A stretch of 30,537 nucleotides of DNA from Candidatus Spyradenecus faecavium (lineage in GTDB: Bacteria > Verrucomicrobiota > Kiritimatiellia > RFP12 > DVOR01). The DNA is taken from contig DVOR01000232.1 in assembly GCA_018713405.1 (NCBI GenBank), forward strand, positions 1 through 30,537, read 5' to 3'. A model generated the notes under the pieces. That model worked only from the letters and a program-made list of their open reading frames with translations, searched no databases and was not told the DNA's origin. A program made the translations under genes and the position numbers. The number at the start of each line of letters is the position of its first letter. The first letter of the stretch is position 1. This document shows, piece after piece, positions 1-8,184 of this stretch.

Positions 1-771
1 GGGGCGGGCGACGATGGGCTTGCCGACGGCGACCATCTTGTAGCGGAGGGGGCCGGTGCGGAGGAAGCCGCCGACGAGGATGGGGGCGCCGGTGGAGAGG
101 TGGAGGCGGGCGGGGGAGGTGTAGACGGGGATGCGGTGGCCGAAGAAGGGGACGTAGACGCCGTTGGAGCAGTGTTGGTCGAAGAGGATGGCGAGGGCGG
201 CGTTTTGGGTGCGCCAGCGGCGCATGGCGTCGCCGCGGAAGCCGTGTTGCTTGGGGATGATGGTGGCGCCGCCGCGGAAGTTGTGGCGGTTAAGGAAGCG
301 TTGGAGGTAGGGGTTGTCCATCAGGCGGGCGACGGCGAAGAAGGGGCGGGCGCTGGTGATGGCGGTGATGCCGGCCTCCCAGGCGCCGAGGTGGCCGGTG
401 GCGAGGATGATGGGGCCGGTGGGCTGGAAGAGGAGGCGTTCGGCCTCGGGGTCCATCTCGAGGGTGACGTGGTCGCGCCAGTTGTCCTTGGTGACGCGGT
501 CGGAGACGCGGAGGGCCTCGCAGACGTGGCCGACGAAGTGGCCGACGGAGAAGCGGGCGATGCGGTAGGCCTGGGCGCGGCTCTTGGTGATGCCGGCGAT
601 GAGGACGTTGTCGACGGCGGTGCGGGCGCGTTTGGAGCGGCGGAGGAGGGTGAAGAGGCCGGCGCCGACGCCCCAGCCGATGGGGTAGGCCCAGCGGACG
701 GGCATGAGGCGGTAGAGCCACCAGAGGCCGGCGAGGAGGAGGAATTGGAGGTAGTAGAGGACGCGGGTCAT
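1..771 (-). CDS. LpxL/HtrB-like lysophospholipid acyltransferase, 3' end cut by window edge
   Basis: The minus frame is open from the ATG at 771 to base 1 (257 codons) with no stop, so the C-terminus lies outside the window. The product starts MTRVLYYLQFLLLAGLWWLY, an N-terminal membrane anchor. Near residue 125 it has TGHLGAWE, the H-x4-E catalytic motif of LpxL/HtrB-type acyltransferases. Further on come ILFDQH and VPFFGH, matching the family's conserved blocks around the acceptor site. Known members transfer an acyl chain to lipid A precursors or other glycolipids at the inner membrane; the substrate here is unknown. It is the last visible gene of the metX operon, 7 bases after trmL, and has its own promoter-like TACAAT just upstream. 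Confidence 0.82.
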   Translation of the reverse strand, partial: MTRVLYYLQFLLLAGLWWLYRLMPVRWAYPIGWGVGAGLFTLLRRSKRARTAVDNVLIAGITKSRAQAYRIARFSVGHFVGHVCEALRVSDRVTKDNWRDHVTLEMDPEAERLLFQPTGPIILATGHLGAWEAGITAITSARPFFAVARLMDNPYLQRFLNRHNFRGGATIIPKQHGFRGDAMRRWRTQNAALAILFDQHCSNGVYVPFFGHRIPVYTSPARLHLSTGAPILVGGFLRTGPLRYKMVAVGKPIVARP

Positions 772-778
772 GACAGCA

Positions 779-1240
779 TTATTGTAGCAAACCGGGGGCG
801 AAGCGTCGGTAGGCCTCGTAGGCGGCGATGGCGACGGCGTTGGCGAGGTTGATGGAGCGGGCGTGGGGGCCGGGCATGGGGATGCGGGCGAGGCGGTCGG
901 CGTAGCGGGCGTAGTAGTCGGGGGGGAGGCCGGAGGATTCGCAACCGAAGACGAGGGCGCCGCGGGGGGTGAGGGGGGCGTCGTAGAGGGAGCGGGCGGC
1001 CTTGGTGCTGAGGAAGGTGAGGGCGTCGGGGCGGCGGTCGGCGAGGTAGTCGTCGAAGGCGTCGTAGAGGGAGAGGTCGAGGTGGGGCCAGTAGTCGAGG
1101 CCGGCGCGGCGGACATGGCGCTCGTCGAGGGCGAAGCCGAGGGGGCGGATGAGGACAAGGGGCCAGCCGAGGCCGACGCAGAGGCGGCCGATGGCCCCGG
1201 TGTTGTGGGGAATCTCGGGGTGGAGGAGGACGATGTCCAT
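779..1240 (-). CDS. trmL: tRNA (cytidine(34)-2'-O)-methyltransferase TrmL
   Basis: 153 aa, the usual length for this SPOUT enzyme, which 2'-O-methylates the wobble nucleotide of leucine tRNAs using S-adenosylmethionine. The start MDIVLLHPEIPHNTGAIGRL is the family signature, so the ATG at 1240 is preferred to the in-frame codon at 1303. The C-terminal knot is clear: GALVFGCESSGLP near residue 100, then IPMPGPHARSINLANAVA, the cofactor-binding trefoil loop. The start codon shares one base with the stop of the upstream AsmA-like gene (TGATG), implying translational coupling. Confidence 0.93.
   Translation of the reverse strand: MDIVLLHPEIPHNTGAIGRLCVGLGWPLVLIRPLGFALDERHVRRAGLDYWPHLDLSLYDAFDDYLADRRPDALTFLSTKAARSLYDAPLTPRGALVFGCESSGLPPDYYARYADRLARIPMPGPHARSINLANAVAIAAYEAYRRFAPGLLQ
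781..791 (-). promoter_or_regulatory. Extended -10 promoter for the acyltransferase gene
   Basis: On the minus strand TTTGCTACAAT (-10 TACAAT, 786 to 781) ends ten bases before the ATG at 771. Initiation 6-8 bases after the -10 would leave a leader of only a few bases. The motif overlaps the 3' end of trmL. No convincing -35 is seen. Confidence 0.4.
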
Positions 1241-3354
1241 CAGGGCTGGCCCTTGTCGGTGTCTTGGCCGAGGAGACGGCCGAGGAAGGTGACGATGGTC
1301 CACTTGGGCCCGGCGATGGGGCCGGAGACGTGGACGCGCCAGAGGAAGCGGTTGACGGGGACGGTGGCCCAGCGGGTGAGGGTGCCCATGACGGAGCCTT
1401 TCTTGAAGTTGCCGGCGGTGACCTCGGCGTCAAGGTTGTCGTTGGGGAGGTCGTAGGTGGCGGGGCCTTCGATGGAGAGGAGGTCGCCATCCAGGGAGAA
1501 GGCGGGGATGCGGAAGAGGCCCTTGTCGGTGGTGCCGACGAGGCGGGCGGAGGAGGAGTCGGTGACGGAGGCGATGCCGGGGACGTGGTCGGCGAGGAGG
1601 TCGGTGAGGCCGGCGAAGAGGGGAAGTCGCTGAATCAGTCCGCCATCGACGGTGAGGTTGTATTCCGCCTGGAGGGACTTCGGGAAGGTGTCGTCAAGGC
1701 GTCCGCGGAGATCGACGAAGCCGGTGACGACGCATTTGGAGAGCGCGTCCTGCCCATAGGGGCCGAGGAGGTCGGCGAGGGAGGCGTCGGTGAGGTGGAG
1801 GGCGGCGGAGAGGGTGGCGGGGGCGTCGCCGTCGGGAATGGCGAAGGAGAGGGCGCCGCGGGCGGCGCCGCCGCGCGGGAAGGTGGCGGAGAGGCCGTTG
1901 AGGGAGAGGACGCCGCGGCGCATGGAGAGGTCGGTCTCGAGGGCGGCGAGGGGGAGGCGGTCGACGCGGGCGCCCTGGGGGGCGGCGACATGGCCGCGGA
2001 GGAAAACGTTGCCGGGGGTGGTCTCGGCGTAGTAAGGGAGGTGGCCGGAGATGGAGATGGTGGGGGGGACGTCGGCGGCGATGTCGGGGAGGGAGCCGTC
2101 GGGGAGCTCGAGGAGACGGAGGAACTCCTCGGGGGCGAGGCCGGTGCTCTGGGCGGAGAAGTCGATGCGGTCGGCGTCGGTGTCGATATGGAAGTCGCAG
2201 CTGGCGACGGGGTTTTCGCCGCGGCGGAGGATGATGGGGCCGATCTCGGCCTTGGTGCCCCAGATGCCGCGGCAGGTGATGGCGCCGCCGGCCTCGTCGA
2301 AGGGGACGCCGAGGTAGGAGCCGCCCTGGGGGGCGATGAAGTTGGTGCGGAGGCGGAAGACGTCGTCGTAAATGTTGAGGCCGATGGTGAAGGAACAGTC
2401 GCCCCAGGCGGGGCCGTTGAGTTCGATCTTGGAGAGGTAGTCCTCGATGACGGGGAGGTCGGCGGCATGCCAGATGCCGCGGAGGTTCTCGAGGTAGATG
2501 AAGCCGCGGATGGAGGCGCGGACGCGGGCCTTGGGGAGGGCGAGGGTGAGCTCACCCTCGGCGAGCTGGCGGCCGGCGCCGTCCACGTCCATGCGCAGGC
2601 CCTGCAGGCGGACGAGGCCGTTGCCGGAGGCGAGGGTGCCCTCGAGGACGCGGGCGCGGATCTCGAGCAGGTCGGGGTCGGTGAGACGGAAGGGGAGGGC
2701 GTGGATGTCGGGCAGAGGGATCTTGGAGAGGTCGGGGAAGGGGGGGCGGAGCTCGGGGGGCGGGAGCTCGCGCTCGATGACGCGGTTGGGGTCGTAGCGG
2801 ATCTGGGCGACGAAGAGCCGGTCGATGGAGACGCGCTCAAGCAGGCGCGGCAGGGCGGCGAGGGGGCCTTCGCGGAGCGTGGCGGAGGCGCGGCGGAAGG
2901 AGGCGAGGAGGTAGCCGTCGTCCGCGCGGACGGCCAGGTCCTCGGCGGAGAGGGCGTCGTCCTTGAGGGCCACCCGGCCCAGGGTGACGACGCCGGAGCC
3001 GGGGGCGACGTAGAGCCGCTCGGCGGAGAGGGCGTCGACGCGGTCGCGGAGGGGGGCGAGGGTGAAGAGGCGCAGGCCGATGGCGCAGCGGTCGGCGCTG
3101 GCCAGGACGCCGCCGTCGGGGCGGCACAGGAGGGGGCGGTCCAGCACGATGCCCGCGCCAAGACGGTAGGAAACGCGCGCGACGGTCAGGCGGCCCGTCT
3201 CGGCGGGGACGGCGGCGTCGAGGGCCTCCTGCACCCAGGCGCCGGGGATGCCGTAGGCCGCCACGCAGAGGAGCAGGAAGAGCACGGCGCCCAGGCACCC
3301 GGCGATCCAGAGCAGGGCGTGCGCGGCGCGGAGGAATCCGGGTCCCCGGGCCAT
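1240..3354 (-). CDS. AsmA-like inner-membrane-anchored protein
   Basis: 704 aa. Residues 9-33 form one transmembrane anchor (LLWIAGCLGAVLFLLLCVAA). The rest is a long, beta-rich presumed periplasmic body. The C-terminal quarter (about 540-690) reads like the AsmA-like C-terminal domain: GGLIQRLPLFAGLTDLL, then IEGPATYDL, then an LTRW segment. Proteins of this type are linked to lipid transport and outer-membrane homeostasis. Membership is judged by pattern only, and the repeated LRLFTLAPLRDRVDALSAE-like segment near the N-terminus is typical of the group. It starts 3 bases after the stop of the upstream secreted protein and overlaps trmL by one base. A 1215-codon antisense frame covers this gene but is a by-product of its extreme GC3. 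Confidence 0.72.
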   Translation of the reverse strand: MARGPGFLRAAHALLWIAGCLGAVLFLLLCVAAYGIPGAWVQEALDAAVPAETGRLTVARVSYRLGAGIVLDRPLLCRPDGGVLASADRCAIGLRLFTLAPLRDRVDALSAERLYVAPGSGVVTLGRVALKDDALSAEDLAVRADDGYLLASFRRASATLREGPLAALPRLLERVSIDRLFVAQIRYDPNRVIERELPPPELRPPFPDLSKIPLPDIHALPFRLTDPDLLEIRARVLEGTLASGNGLVRLQGLRMDVDGAGRQLAEGELTLALPKARVRASIRGFIYLENLRGIWHAADLPVIEDYLSKIELNGPAWGDCSFTIGLNIYDDVFRLRTNFIAPQGGSYLGVPFDEAGGAITCRGIWGTKAEIGPIILRRGENPVASCDFHIDTDADRIDFSAQSTGLAPEEFLRLLELPDGSLPDIAADVPPTISISGHLPYYAETTPGNVFLRGHVAAPQGARVDRLPLAALETDLSMRRGVLSLNGLSATFPRGGAARGALSFAIPDGDAPATLSAALHLTDASLADLLGPYGQDALSKCVVTGFVDLRGRLDDTFPKSLQAEYNLTVDGGLIQRLPLFAGLTDLLADHVPGIASVTDSSSARLVGTTDKGLFRIPAFSLDGDLLSIEGPATYDLPNDNLDAEVTAGNFKKGSVMGTLTRWATVPVNRFLWRVHVSGPIAGPKWTIVTFLGRLLGQDTDKGQP

Positions 3355-3357
3355 GGC

Positions 3358-3981
3358 TCACTCCGCGGCGGGCTCTGCGGGGAGCGCGCCGACGCCGACG
3401 CGGAGGGAGGCGGAGACAGGGGCCGTGCCCTTGGCGGTGGCGGTCTCGGTGAGGGTCCAGCGGGGCTGTTCGCCCTCCAGGCGGACGAGCTTGGCCTTGG
3501 GGCTGCCGGCGATGATGAACCAATCGCCCGCGTCGGCCACCAGGGCGGGGCGGCCGCCCCAGGCCTTGGCCGTGCAGGGGGGCAGGGCGGCCTCCTTGAG
3601 GAGGTCGAAGACGACGGTGGTCTCGGGCAGGATGCCGCTGGGGGTGGCCGTGACGGTGAGGGTCTGGACGGGGGCGGGGTTCGCCGCGGTGCGGGGGGCC
3701 TGGGTGACGGTGACGCGCGTACGGACCCAGCCGTTGGGATGGGCGGCGCCGTCCTGGGCGAGGGTGAGCGTGTCGGGGGACTCGCCCACGTCGATGGACC
3801 TGCCCCACGCCTCGGGCGAGAGGACGCGCCAGGAGAGGCCGGAGACGCGCTCGGTGAGCGAGGGCGAGAGGCAGGCGGAGACGACGTCGCCGGGCAGGAT
3901 CGGCGCGTCCGCGAGCGGGAGGTCCGCGGCGGCGGCGCCGCCGGCCAGGGCCAGGCACAGGGTGAGCGTGAGCGTTCGCAT
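3358..3981 (-). CDS. Secreted protein of unknown function
   Basis: 207 aa, not recognised. The N-terminus MRTLTLTLCLALAGGAAAAD is a clear Sec signal peptide with a likely cut after the AAA-A run near residue 19. The mature part is Thr/Val-rich and probably all-beta, with segments such as VRTRVTVTQAP and VQTLTVTATPSG. It lies between cysE (4-base gap) and the AsmA-like gene (3-base gap), so it is co-transcribed. The neighbour suggests an envelope role, but nothing in the sequence proves one. Confidence 0.75.
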   Translation of the reverse strand: MRTLTLTLCLALAGGAAAADLPLADAPILPGDVVSACLSPSLTERVSGLSWRVLSPEAWGRSIDVGESPDTLTLAQDGAAHPNGWVRTRVTVTQAPRTAANPAPVQTLTVTATPSGILPETTVVFDLLKEAALPPCTAKAWGGRPALVADAGDWFIIAGSPKAKLVRLEGEQPRWTLTETATAKGTAPVSASLRVGVGALPAEPAAE

Positions 3982-3984
3982 GGG

Positions 3985-4869
3985 TCAACCCTCCTTGTAG
4001 AAGATGCGCGAGCCCGGCGGCACGGAGTGCGCCAGCCAGACGTTGCCGCCGATGATCGAGCCCTTGCCGATCACGGTGTCGCCGCCCAGGATGGTGGCGT
4101 TGGCGTAGATGATGACGTCGTCCTCGACGTTCGGGTGGCGCTTGATGCCCTTGACCAGGCGGCCCTCGCTGTCCTTCTGGAAGGAGCGCGCGCCGAGGGT
4201 GACGCCCTGGTAGAGCTTGACGTTGCGGCCGATGACGCAGGTCTCGCCGATGACCACGCCGGTGCCGTGGTCGATGAAGAAGCCCCGCCCAATGGTGGCG
4301 CCGGGGTGGATGTCGATGCCCGTGCGGCTGTGGGCGTACTCGCTCATCACGCGCGGCAGCAGGTGCACGCCCTCTTCGTAGAGCACGTGGGCGACGCGAT
4401 GGGTGGCCACGGCCATGAGGCCGGGATAGGCCATCACGATCTCCATGTTCGAGTGGGCCGCGGGGTCGCCCTCGTAGGCCGCCAGCACGTCGTCCTGCAG
4501 GAGCGAGCGGATCTCGGGCAGCTTCGCGAAGAGCGTGCGCACCACCTCGCGCGCGCGGCCCTCGCAGTCGAAGTCGGCCGGGCGGGAGTGCTCCAGCACG
4601 CGGTAGGCCTCGATGCGGGCGATCTGGTCGGTCAGGCCCTCGGCGATGGCGCGCAGGCGCTCGCGCATCCCCTCGGTGTCCTCGTGGTCGATCGGCTCGT
4701 AGGTGAGGCACCCCGGGAAGAGGGCCGAGAGCAGGGCCCGCAGGGTGGCCACCATGGCGCGGCGCCCCGGCAGGTTGACCCCGCGGCGCGTGTTCATCGC
4801 CGGGCAGTTGCGGCAGGTCAGCCGTTCGGCCAGGGCCTCCACCAACGCTTCGGTCTCAGCGTCCATCAT
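3985..4869 (-). CDS. cysE: Serine O-acetyltransferase
   Basis: 294 aa. It acetylates L-serine with acetyl-CoA to O-acetylserine, the precursor for cysteine synthesis. An alpha-helical N-terminal part (about 60-170) is followed by a left-handed beta-helix from residue 183, with hexapeptide repeats in DIHPGATIGRGFFIDHGTGVVIGE. D186 and H201 are 15 residues apart, the same spacing as the catalytic Asp143/His158 pair of E. coli CysE. N-terminal cysteines (C19, C22) lie outside the usual domain and are of unknown use. The start codon (ATG 4869 or the adjacent ATG 4866) lies 11-14 bases inside the end of metX-metW, so translation is coupled to homoserine acetylation. Confidence 0.94.
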   Translation of the reverse strand: MMDAETEALVEALAERLTCRNCPAMNTRRGVNLPGRRAMVATLRALLSALFPGCLTYEPIDHEDTEGMRERLRAIAEGLTDQIARIEAYRVLEHSRPADFDCEGRAREVVRTLFAKLPEIRSLLQDDVLAAYEGDPAAHSNMEIVMAYPGLMAVATHRVAHVLYEEGVHLLPRVMSEYAHSRTGIDIHPGATIGRGFFIDHGTGVVIGETCVIGRNVKLYQGVTLGARSFQKDSEGRLVKGIKRHPNVEDDVIIYANATILGGDTVIGKGSIIGGNVWLAHSVPPGSRIFYKEG

Positions 4870-6679
4870 CCGCCTCCTTGTCCTTCTTCGCGTCCGTCAG
4901 GCGCAGGATGACGCCGCCCGCCCCCAGGTTCTTCAGGCCCAGGCAGGTCAGCAGCTTGCCGAGCCACGAGGCCGAATGGCAGGAGAGCAACGTCGCCTTC
5001 AGGTCATACTTCCGGCTGAAGTCGTAGAAATCCTTCAGCGTGCAGTTGTGGATGTTCGGCGTGTCGTACCAGTCGAAGGGGAACTCCTTCGTGCGGGGCA
5101 TCCGCCCGAGGAAGAAGAGCTGCGAGCGCATCCCGATGTAGCCGAAGTTGGGGAAGGCGATGAGCGCCCAGTCGGCCACGCGCAGCAGCTGCTTCATCAT
5201 CAGGTCCGGCCGGCGCAGCACCTGGATGGTGTGCGAGATGACGGCGACGTCGAAGAGGTGCGGCGGCATGTCGTGCAGGTGGGTGTCGATGTTGGTCATC
5301 ACCACGTTCACGCCCTTGTGGAGCGCCTGGACGATCTTCTCCAGGTCGCGCTCCAGGCCCACGCCCCACGCGCGCTGGTTCGTCGCCAGGTGCTTCAGCA
5401 GCGTGCCGTCGCCGCAGCCGATGTCGAGCACGCGCGCGCCCTCGGGGATGTGCCGCGAGAAATCCTTGTAGAACCGCGCCTGCGCGGGGTCGAGCGTCGA
5501 GGGGTCGCGCGTCTCCGTCGCCGTCAGGAAGGCCTGGATCACGGTCTTCAGCTCGTCGATCTGCGTCAGGAAGGCGTCGTGCCCCATCTTGCCGTCCAGC
5601 CGGCAGTAGGAGATGTCGCGGTGTTCCTTCAGGCAGGCGCGCACGAAATGCTCCGCCTGCTCCTTCGAGAAGAGCCAATCCCCGCGCAGGCTCACCATCA
5701 GCACCTTGGCCTGGATGCGCCGCACCGCGGCCTCCAGCGAGCCGAAGGCCTCCTCGGGGTCGTACGCGTCCAGCGCGCGCGTGATCTGCAGGTAACTGTT
5801 CGCGTCGAACCGCCGCACGAACTTCTGCCCCTGGTACTCCAGGTAGGACTCGATCTGGAAGTAGGTCCGGAAGTCCTGCCGCATGCGCGAATGGAAGTCC
5901 TGCCCCTGCTTGAGCCACTCCTCCCGCTTCTCGCGGCCGAACTTCTCGTCCATCCCCGCCTGCGAGAGGTAGGTGATGTGCGCCAGGCGGCGCGCGCTCG
6001 CCAGCCCCGCCACCGGCTTCGCCCCGCCGTAATACTCGCCGTGGCGCCAGTTCGGGTCCTGGATGATCGCCTGCCGCCCCACGATGTCGAAGGCCAAGGC
6101 CTGCGTGTTCAGCGAGGCCGCCGTCGCCACCAGCACGCACCGCCCCATGTCCTCCGGGTGGCGGATCGCCCACTCCAGCGCCAACATCCCGCCGAAGCTG
6201 CCGCCCACCACCGCCGCCAGGCGCGTGAAGCCCAGCTGCCGCGTCAGCGCGCGGAAGACGTCCACGATGTCCCCCATCGTGATCTCGGGGAACGACGCCC
6301 CATAGGGCGCGCCCGTCCGCGGGTCGATCGAGCTCGGCCCCGTGGTCCCCGCGCACCCGCCCAGGATGTTCGCACACAGCACGCAGAAGCGGTCCGTGTC
6401 GATGCCCCGCCCCGGGCCGACCATGCCGTCCCACCAGCCGCTGGGCTTGTCCTTCTCGGGGTTCTCCTCGGGCCGCCAGCCGGCCACGTGCGCGTCGCCC
6501 GTCAGCGCGTGGCAGATGAAGACCACGTTCGAGCCGTCCGCCGCCGGCGTCCCCACCATCTCATACCGCACGTCGATCGCCGGCAACGTCCCCCCACGCT
6601 CCAGCCGCCACCCGCCCTCCGGCGGGTCCAGCCTCACATCCTGCGGTTCCACTCTTCCGATAGCGCTCAATCCGACCAT
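4856..6679 (-). CDS. metX: Homoserine O-acetyltransferase MetX fused to MetW
   Basis: About 607 aa. The N-terminal about 390 residues are an alpha/beta-hydrolase MetX that makes O-acetylhomoserine. Numbered from the ATG at 6736, the catalytic triad is S180 in GGSFGG, D353 in RGDW and H386 in MGHDAF; the Asp-His spacing of 33 matches known MetX. After a short linker comes a MetW methyltransferase-like domain with VLDIGCGDGTLL (about 437-448) and the MetW signature NFGYIGMRSQLFFLGRMP. metX and metW are usually separate adjacent genes. Two starts are possible. ATG 6736 has a good ribosome site (AGAGGTGG) but adds 19 residues unlike MetX. ATG 6679 follows a promoter-like TGTGGTAGACT and is preferred. 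It overlaps cysE. Confidence 0.93.
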   Translation of the reverse strand: MVGLSAIGRVEPQDVRLDPPEGGWRLERGGTLPAIDVRYEMVGTPAADGSNVVFICHALTGDAHVAGWRPEENPEKDKPSGWWDGMVGPGRGIDTDRFCVLCANILGGCAGTTGPSSIDPRTGAPYGASFPEITMGDIVDVFRALTRQLGFTRLAAVVGGSFGGMLALEWAIRHPEDMGRCVLVATAASLNTQALAFDIVGRQAIIQDPNWRHGEYYGGAKPVAGLASARRLAHITYLSQAGMDEKFGREKREEWLKQGQDFHSRMRQDFRTYFQIESYLEYQGQKFVRRFDANSYLQITRALDAYDPEEAFGSLEAAVRRIQAKVLMVSLRGDWLFSKEQAEHFVRACLKEHRDISYCRLDGKMGHDAFLTQIDELKTVIQAFLTATETRDPSTLDPAQARFYKDFSRHIPEGARVLDIGCGDGTLLKHLATNQRAWGVGLERDLEKIVQALHKGVNVVMTNIDTHLHDMPPHLFDVAVISHTIQVLRRPDLMMKQLLRVADWALIAFPNFGYIGMRSQLFFLGRMPRTKEFPFDWYDTPNIHNCTLKDFYDFSRKYDLKATLLSCHSASWLGKLLTCLGLKNLGAGGVILRLTDAKKDKEADDGR

Positions 6680-6696
6680 CCTTTCGATTTCCCCAC

Positions 6697-6707
6697 AGTC
6701 TACCACA
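6697..6707 (-). promoter_or_regulatory. Extended -10 promoter of the metX-metW operon
   Basis: Minus-strand TGTGGTAGACT (-10 TAGACT, 6702 to 6697) nearly matches TGTGGTATACT in front of dtxR. It would start transcription near 6690, about ten bases before the ATG at 6679, which argues against the upstream ATG at 6736 as the normal start. Confidence 0.45.
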
Positions 6708-6754
6708 ATCCCGCCCCGCCGGGGCCGATTCTGCATAAGTCCACCTCTTTTTCC

Positions 6755-6834
6755 GAAACCCTTAAGGGTTTGCCTCGAAACCCTTAGGGGTTTGGGTCGA
6801 ACCCCTTAGGGTTTCGGGTCCGACCCTTTAGGGG
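6755..6834 (+). repeat. 22-bp-period palindrome array, copy 1
   Basis: Three full units (6755-6776, 6777-6798, 6799-6820) and a partial fourth. Each holds a near-perfect palindrome of the AAACCCTTAAGGGTTT type followed by about 6 bases (GCCTCG or GGGTCG). The array lies between the metK terminator and the metX promoter. It is homologous, in inverted orientation, to the array at 17421-17508. Confidence 0.9.
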
Positions 6835-6856
6835 CGTCACCGGGAGAGGGGGCGAA

Positions 6857-6883
6857 AAAAGGCCCCCGGGCGGGGGCCTTTCG
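6857..6883 (-). terminator. Rho-independent terminator of metK
   Basis: On the minus strand a GC-rich hairpin (GGCCCCCG pairing across CCC with CGGGGGCC) is followed by six T residues. It lies 17 bases after the metK stop. Confidence 0.88.
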
Positions 6884-6899
6884 GAACCGTGCGCCGCGG

Positions 6900-8081
6900 T
6901 CAGAGGAGGGCGGCGCGGAGGGCCTCGGCGCGGTCCTCGCGCTCCCAGGGGACGCCGGGGCGGCCGAAGTGGCCGTAGACGCAGTTGTCGGCGTAGGTCC
7001 AGCCGTTGGGGGTGAGGAGGCCGAGCTCGCGGATGATGGCGGCGGGGCGGAAGTCGAAGAGCTCGCCGCTGAGGAGGAAGTCGGCGATGCGGGCCTCGTC
7101 GACCTTGCCGGTGCCGTAGGTGGAGACGTTGATGCTCATGGGCTTGGCGACGCCGATGGCGTAGGCGACCTGGATCTCGCACTTGTCGGCGAGGCCGGCG
7201 GCGACGATGTTGCGGGCGACGTAGCGGGCGTAGTAGGCCGCGGAGCGGTCGACCTTGGAGGGGTCTTTGCCGCTGAAGGCGCCGCCGCCGTGGGAGCCGA
7301 CGCCGCCGTAGGTGTCGACGATGATCTTGCGCCCGGTGATGCCGGAGTCGCCGGCGGGGCCGCCGATGACGAAGCGCCCGGTGGGGTTGATGTGCAGCTC
7401 GGTGGCGTCGCTGAAGAGGCCGGTGGGGGCGAGCTGCTCGCGGATGACCTCGCGGATGGCCGCGTGGATGGTGTTCTCGTCGATGCCGTCGAGGGTCTGG
7501 TGGGAGCAGACGACGTCGGTGATGGCCTGGGGCTTGCCGCCGTCGTAGAGGACGGAGACCTGGGCCTTGGCGTCGGGGCGGAGCCAGGGGATGGTTTTGT
7601 CGCGGCGGAGCCCGGCCAGGCGGCGGAGGATGCGGTTGGAGCAGACGAGGGGGAGGGGGAGGTACTCGGGGGTCTCGTTGGTGGCGTAGCCGAACATCAT
7701 GCCCTGGTCGCCGGCGCCCTGCTTCTCGGGGTCGCCGCGGTCGACGCCCTGGTTGATGTCGGGCGACTGGGCGTGGAGATTGTTGACGTAGGTGAAGTCC
7801 TGCCAGCAGAACCCCTCCTCGGGGCGGTCGTAGCCGATGTCCTTGATGACGCGCTGGGCGATGGCCTTGGGGTTGAGCTTCTCGAAGCCGTTGCAGGTGA
7901 TCTCGCCGAGGTTCACCACCAGGTTCATGCCGCAGGCGGTCTCGCAGGCGACGTGGGCGTGCGGGTCGAGGGCGAGGCAGGCGTCGAGGATGGCGTCGGA
8001 GATGGCGTCGGCCACCTTGTCGGGATGCCCCTCGGAGACGGATTCGGAGGTGTAGACGTGTCTGGCGGAAAGCTTGCTCAT
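6900..8081 (-). CDS. metK: S-adenosylmethionine synthetase
   Basis: 393 aa, full length. It makes S-adenosylmethionine from methionine and ATP in the cytoplasm. Signatures seen: TSESVSEGHPDK at the N-terminus (His and Asp of the active site), GAGDQGMMFGYA (methionine/ATP site, about residue 120) and the glycine-rich P-loop-like GGGAFSGKDPSKVDRS (about 265). A ribosome site AGGA lies seven bases before the ATG. The gene is monocistronic, with its own promoter and a strong terminator. It faces away from the sulfatase gene and lies just upstream of metX-metW in the same direction. No SAM riboswitch fits in the roughly 25-base leader. Confidence 0.97.
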   Translation of the reverse strand: MSKLSARHVYTSESVSEGHPDKVADAISDAILDACLALDPHAHVACETACGMNLVVNLGEITCNGFEKLNPKAIAQRVIKDIGYDRPEEGFCWQDFTYVNNLHAQSPDINQGVDRGDPEKQGAGDQGMMFGYATNETPEYLPLPLVCSNRILRRLAGLRRDKTIPWLRPDAKAQVSVLYDGGKPQAITDVVCSHQTLDGIDENTIHAAIREVIREQLAPTGLFSDATELHINPTGRFVIGGPAGDSGITGRKIIVDTYGGVGSHGGGAFSGKDPSKVDRSAAYYARYVARNIVAAGLADKCEIQVAYAIGVAKPMSINVSTYGTGKVDEARIADFLLSGELFDFRPAAIIRELGLLTPNGWTYADNCVYGHFGRPGVPWEREDRAEALRAALL

Positions 8082-8112
8082 GACGGTTCCTGTTCGTTAA
8101 AAGACGGGGCTA

Positions 8113-8123
8113 ATTATAGCACG
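8113..8123 (-). promoter_or_regulatory. metK promoter, extended -10
   Basis: Minus-strand ACGTGCTATAAT contains a perfect -10 TATAAT (8118 to 8113) preceded by GTGC. The predicted start near 8105 gives a leader of about 24 bases that includes the AGGA ribosome site. No clear -35 box. Confidence 0.6.
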
Positions 8124-8151
8124 TTCCTTCCCAAGTGGCACCGGCTTTTGG

Positions 8152-8170
8152 TAAGATGACATAAATGTCA
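8152..8170 (+). promoter_or_regulatory. Sulfatase promoter with palindromic operator candidate
   Basis: A -10-like TAAGAT (8152-8157, preceded by TTTTGG) is overlapped by a perfect inverted repeat TGACAT-AA-ATGTCA at 8157-8170. The repeat would cover the transcription start. The layout suits repressor control of the sulfatase; the binding protein is unknown. Confidence 0.45.
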
Positions 8171-8184
8171 CGAAAGGACGCAGC

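Noticed and set aside
1264..4911. A 1215-codon open frame on the plus strand
   Set aside because: It is antisense to trmL, the AsmA-like gene, the secreted protein and cysE. Its Gly/Glu/Asp/Ala-only composition is what the complement of GC3-rich codons gives.
6680..6736. N-terminal extension of MetX from the ATG at 6736
   Set aside because: The 19 extra residues do not resemble MetX and the promoter-like -10 lies inside them, although the ribosome site at 6736 is good, so this remains an alternative.
6755..6834. CRISPR array
   Set aside because: The unit is 22 bp including a 6-base spacer that is itself repeated, so there are no unique spacers, and no cas genes are present.
8082..8184. SAM riboswitch upstream of metK
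   Set aside because: The leader after the predicted start is only about 24 bases and no riboswitch core is seen in the 103-base gap.
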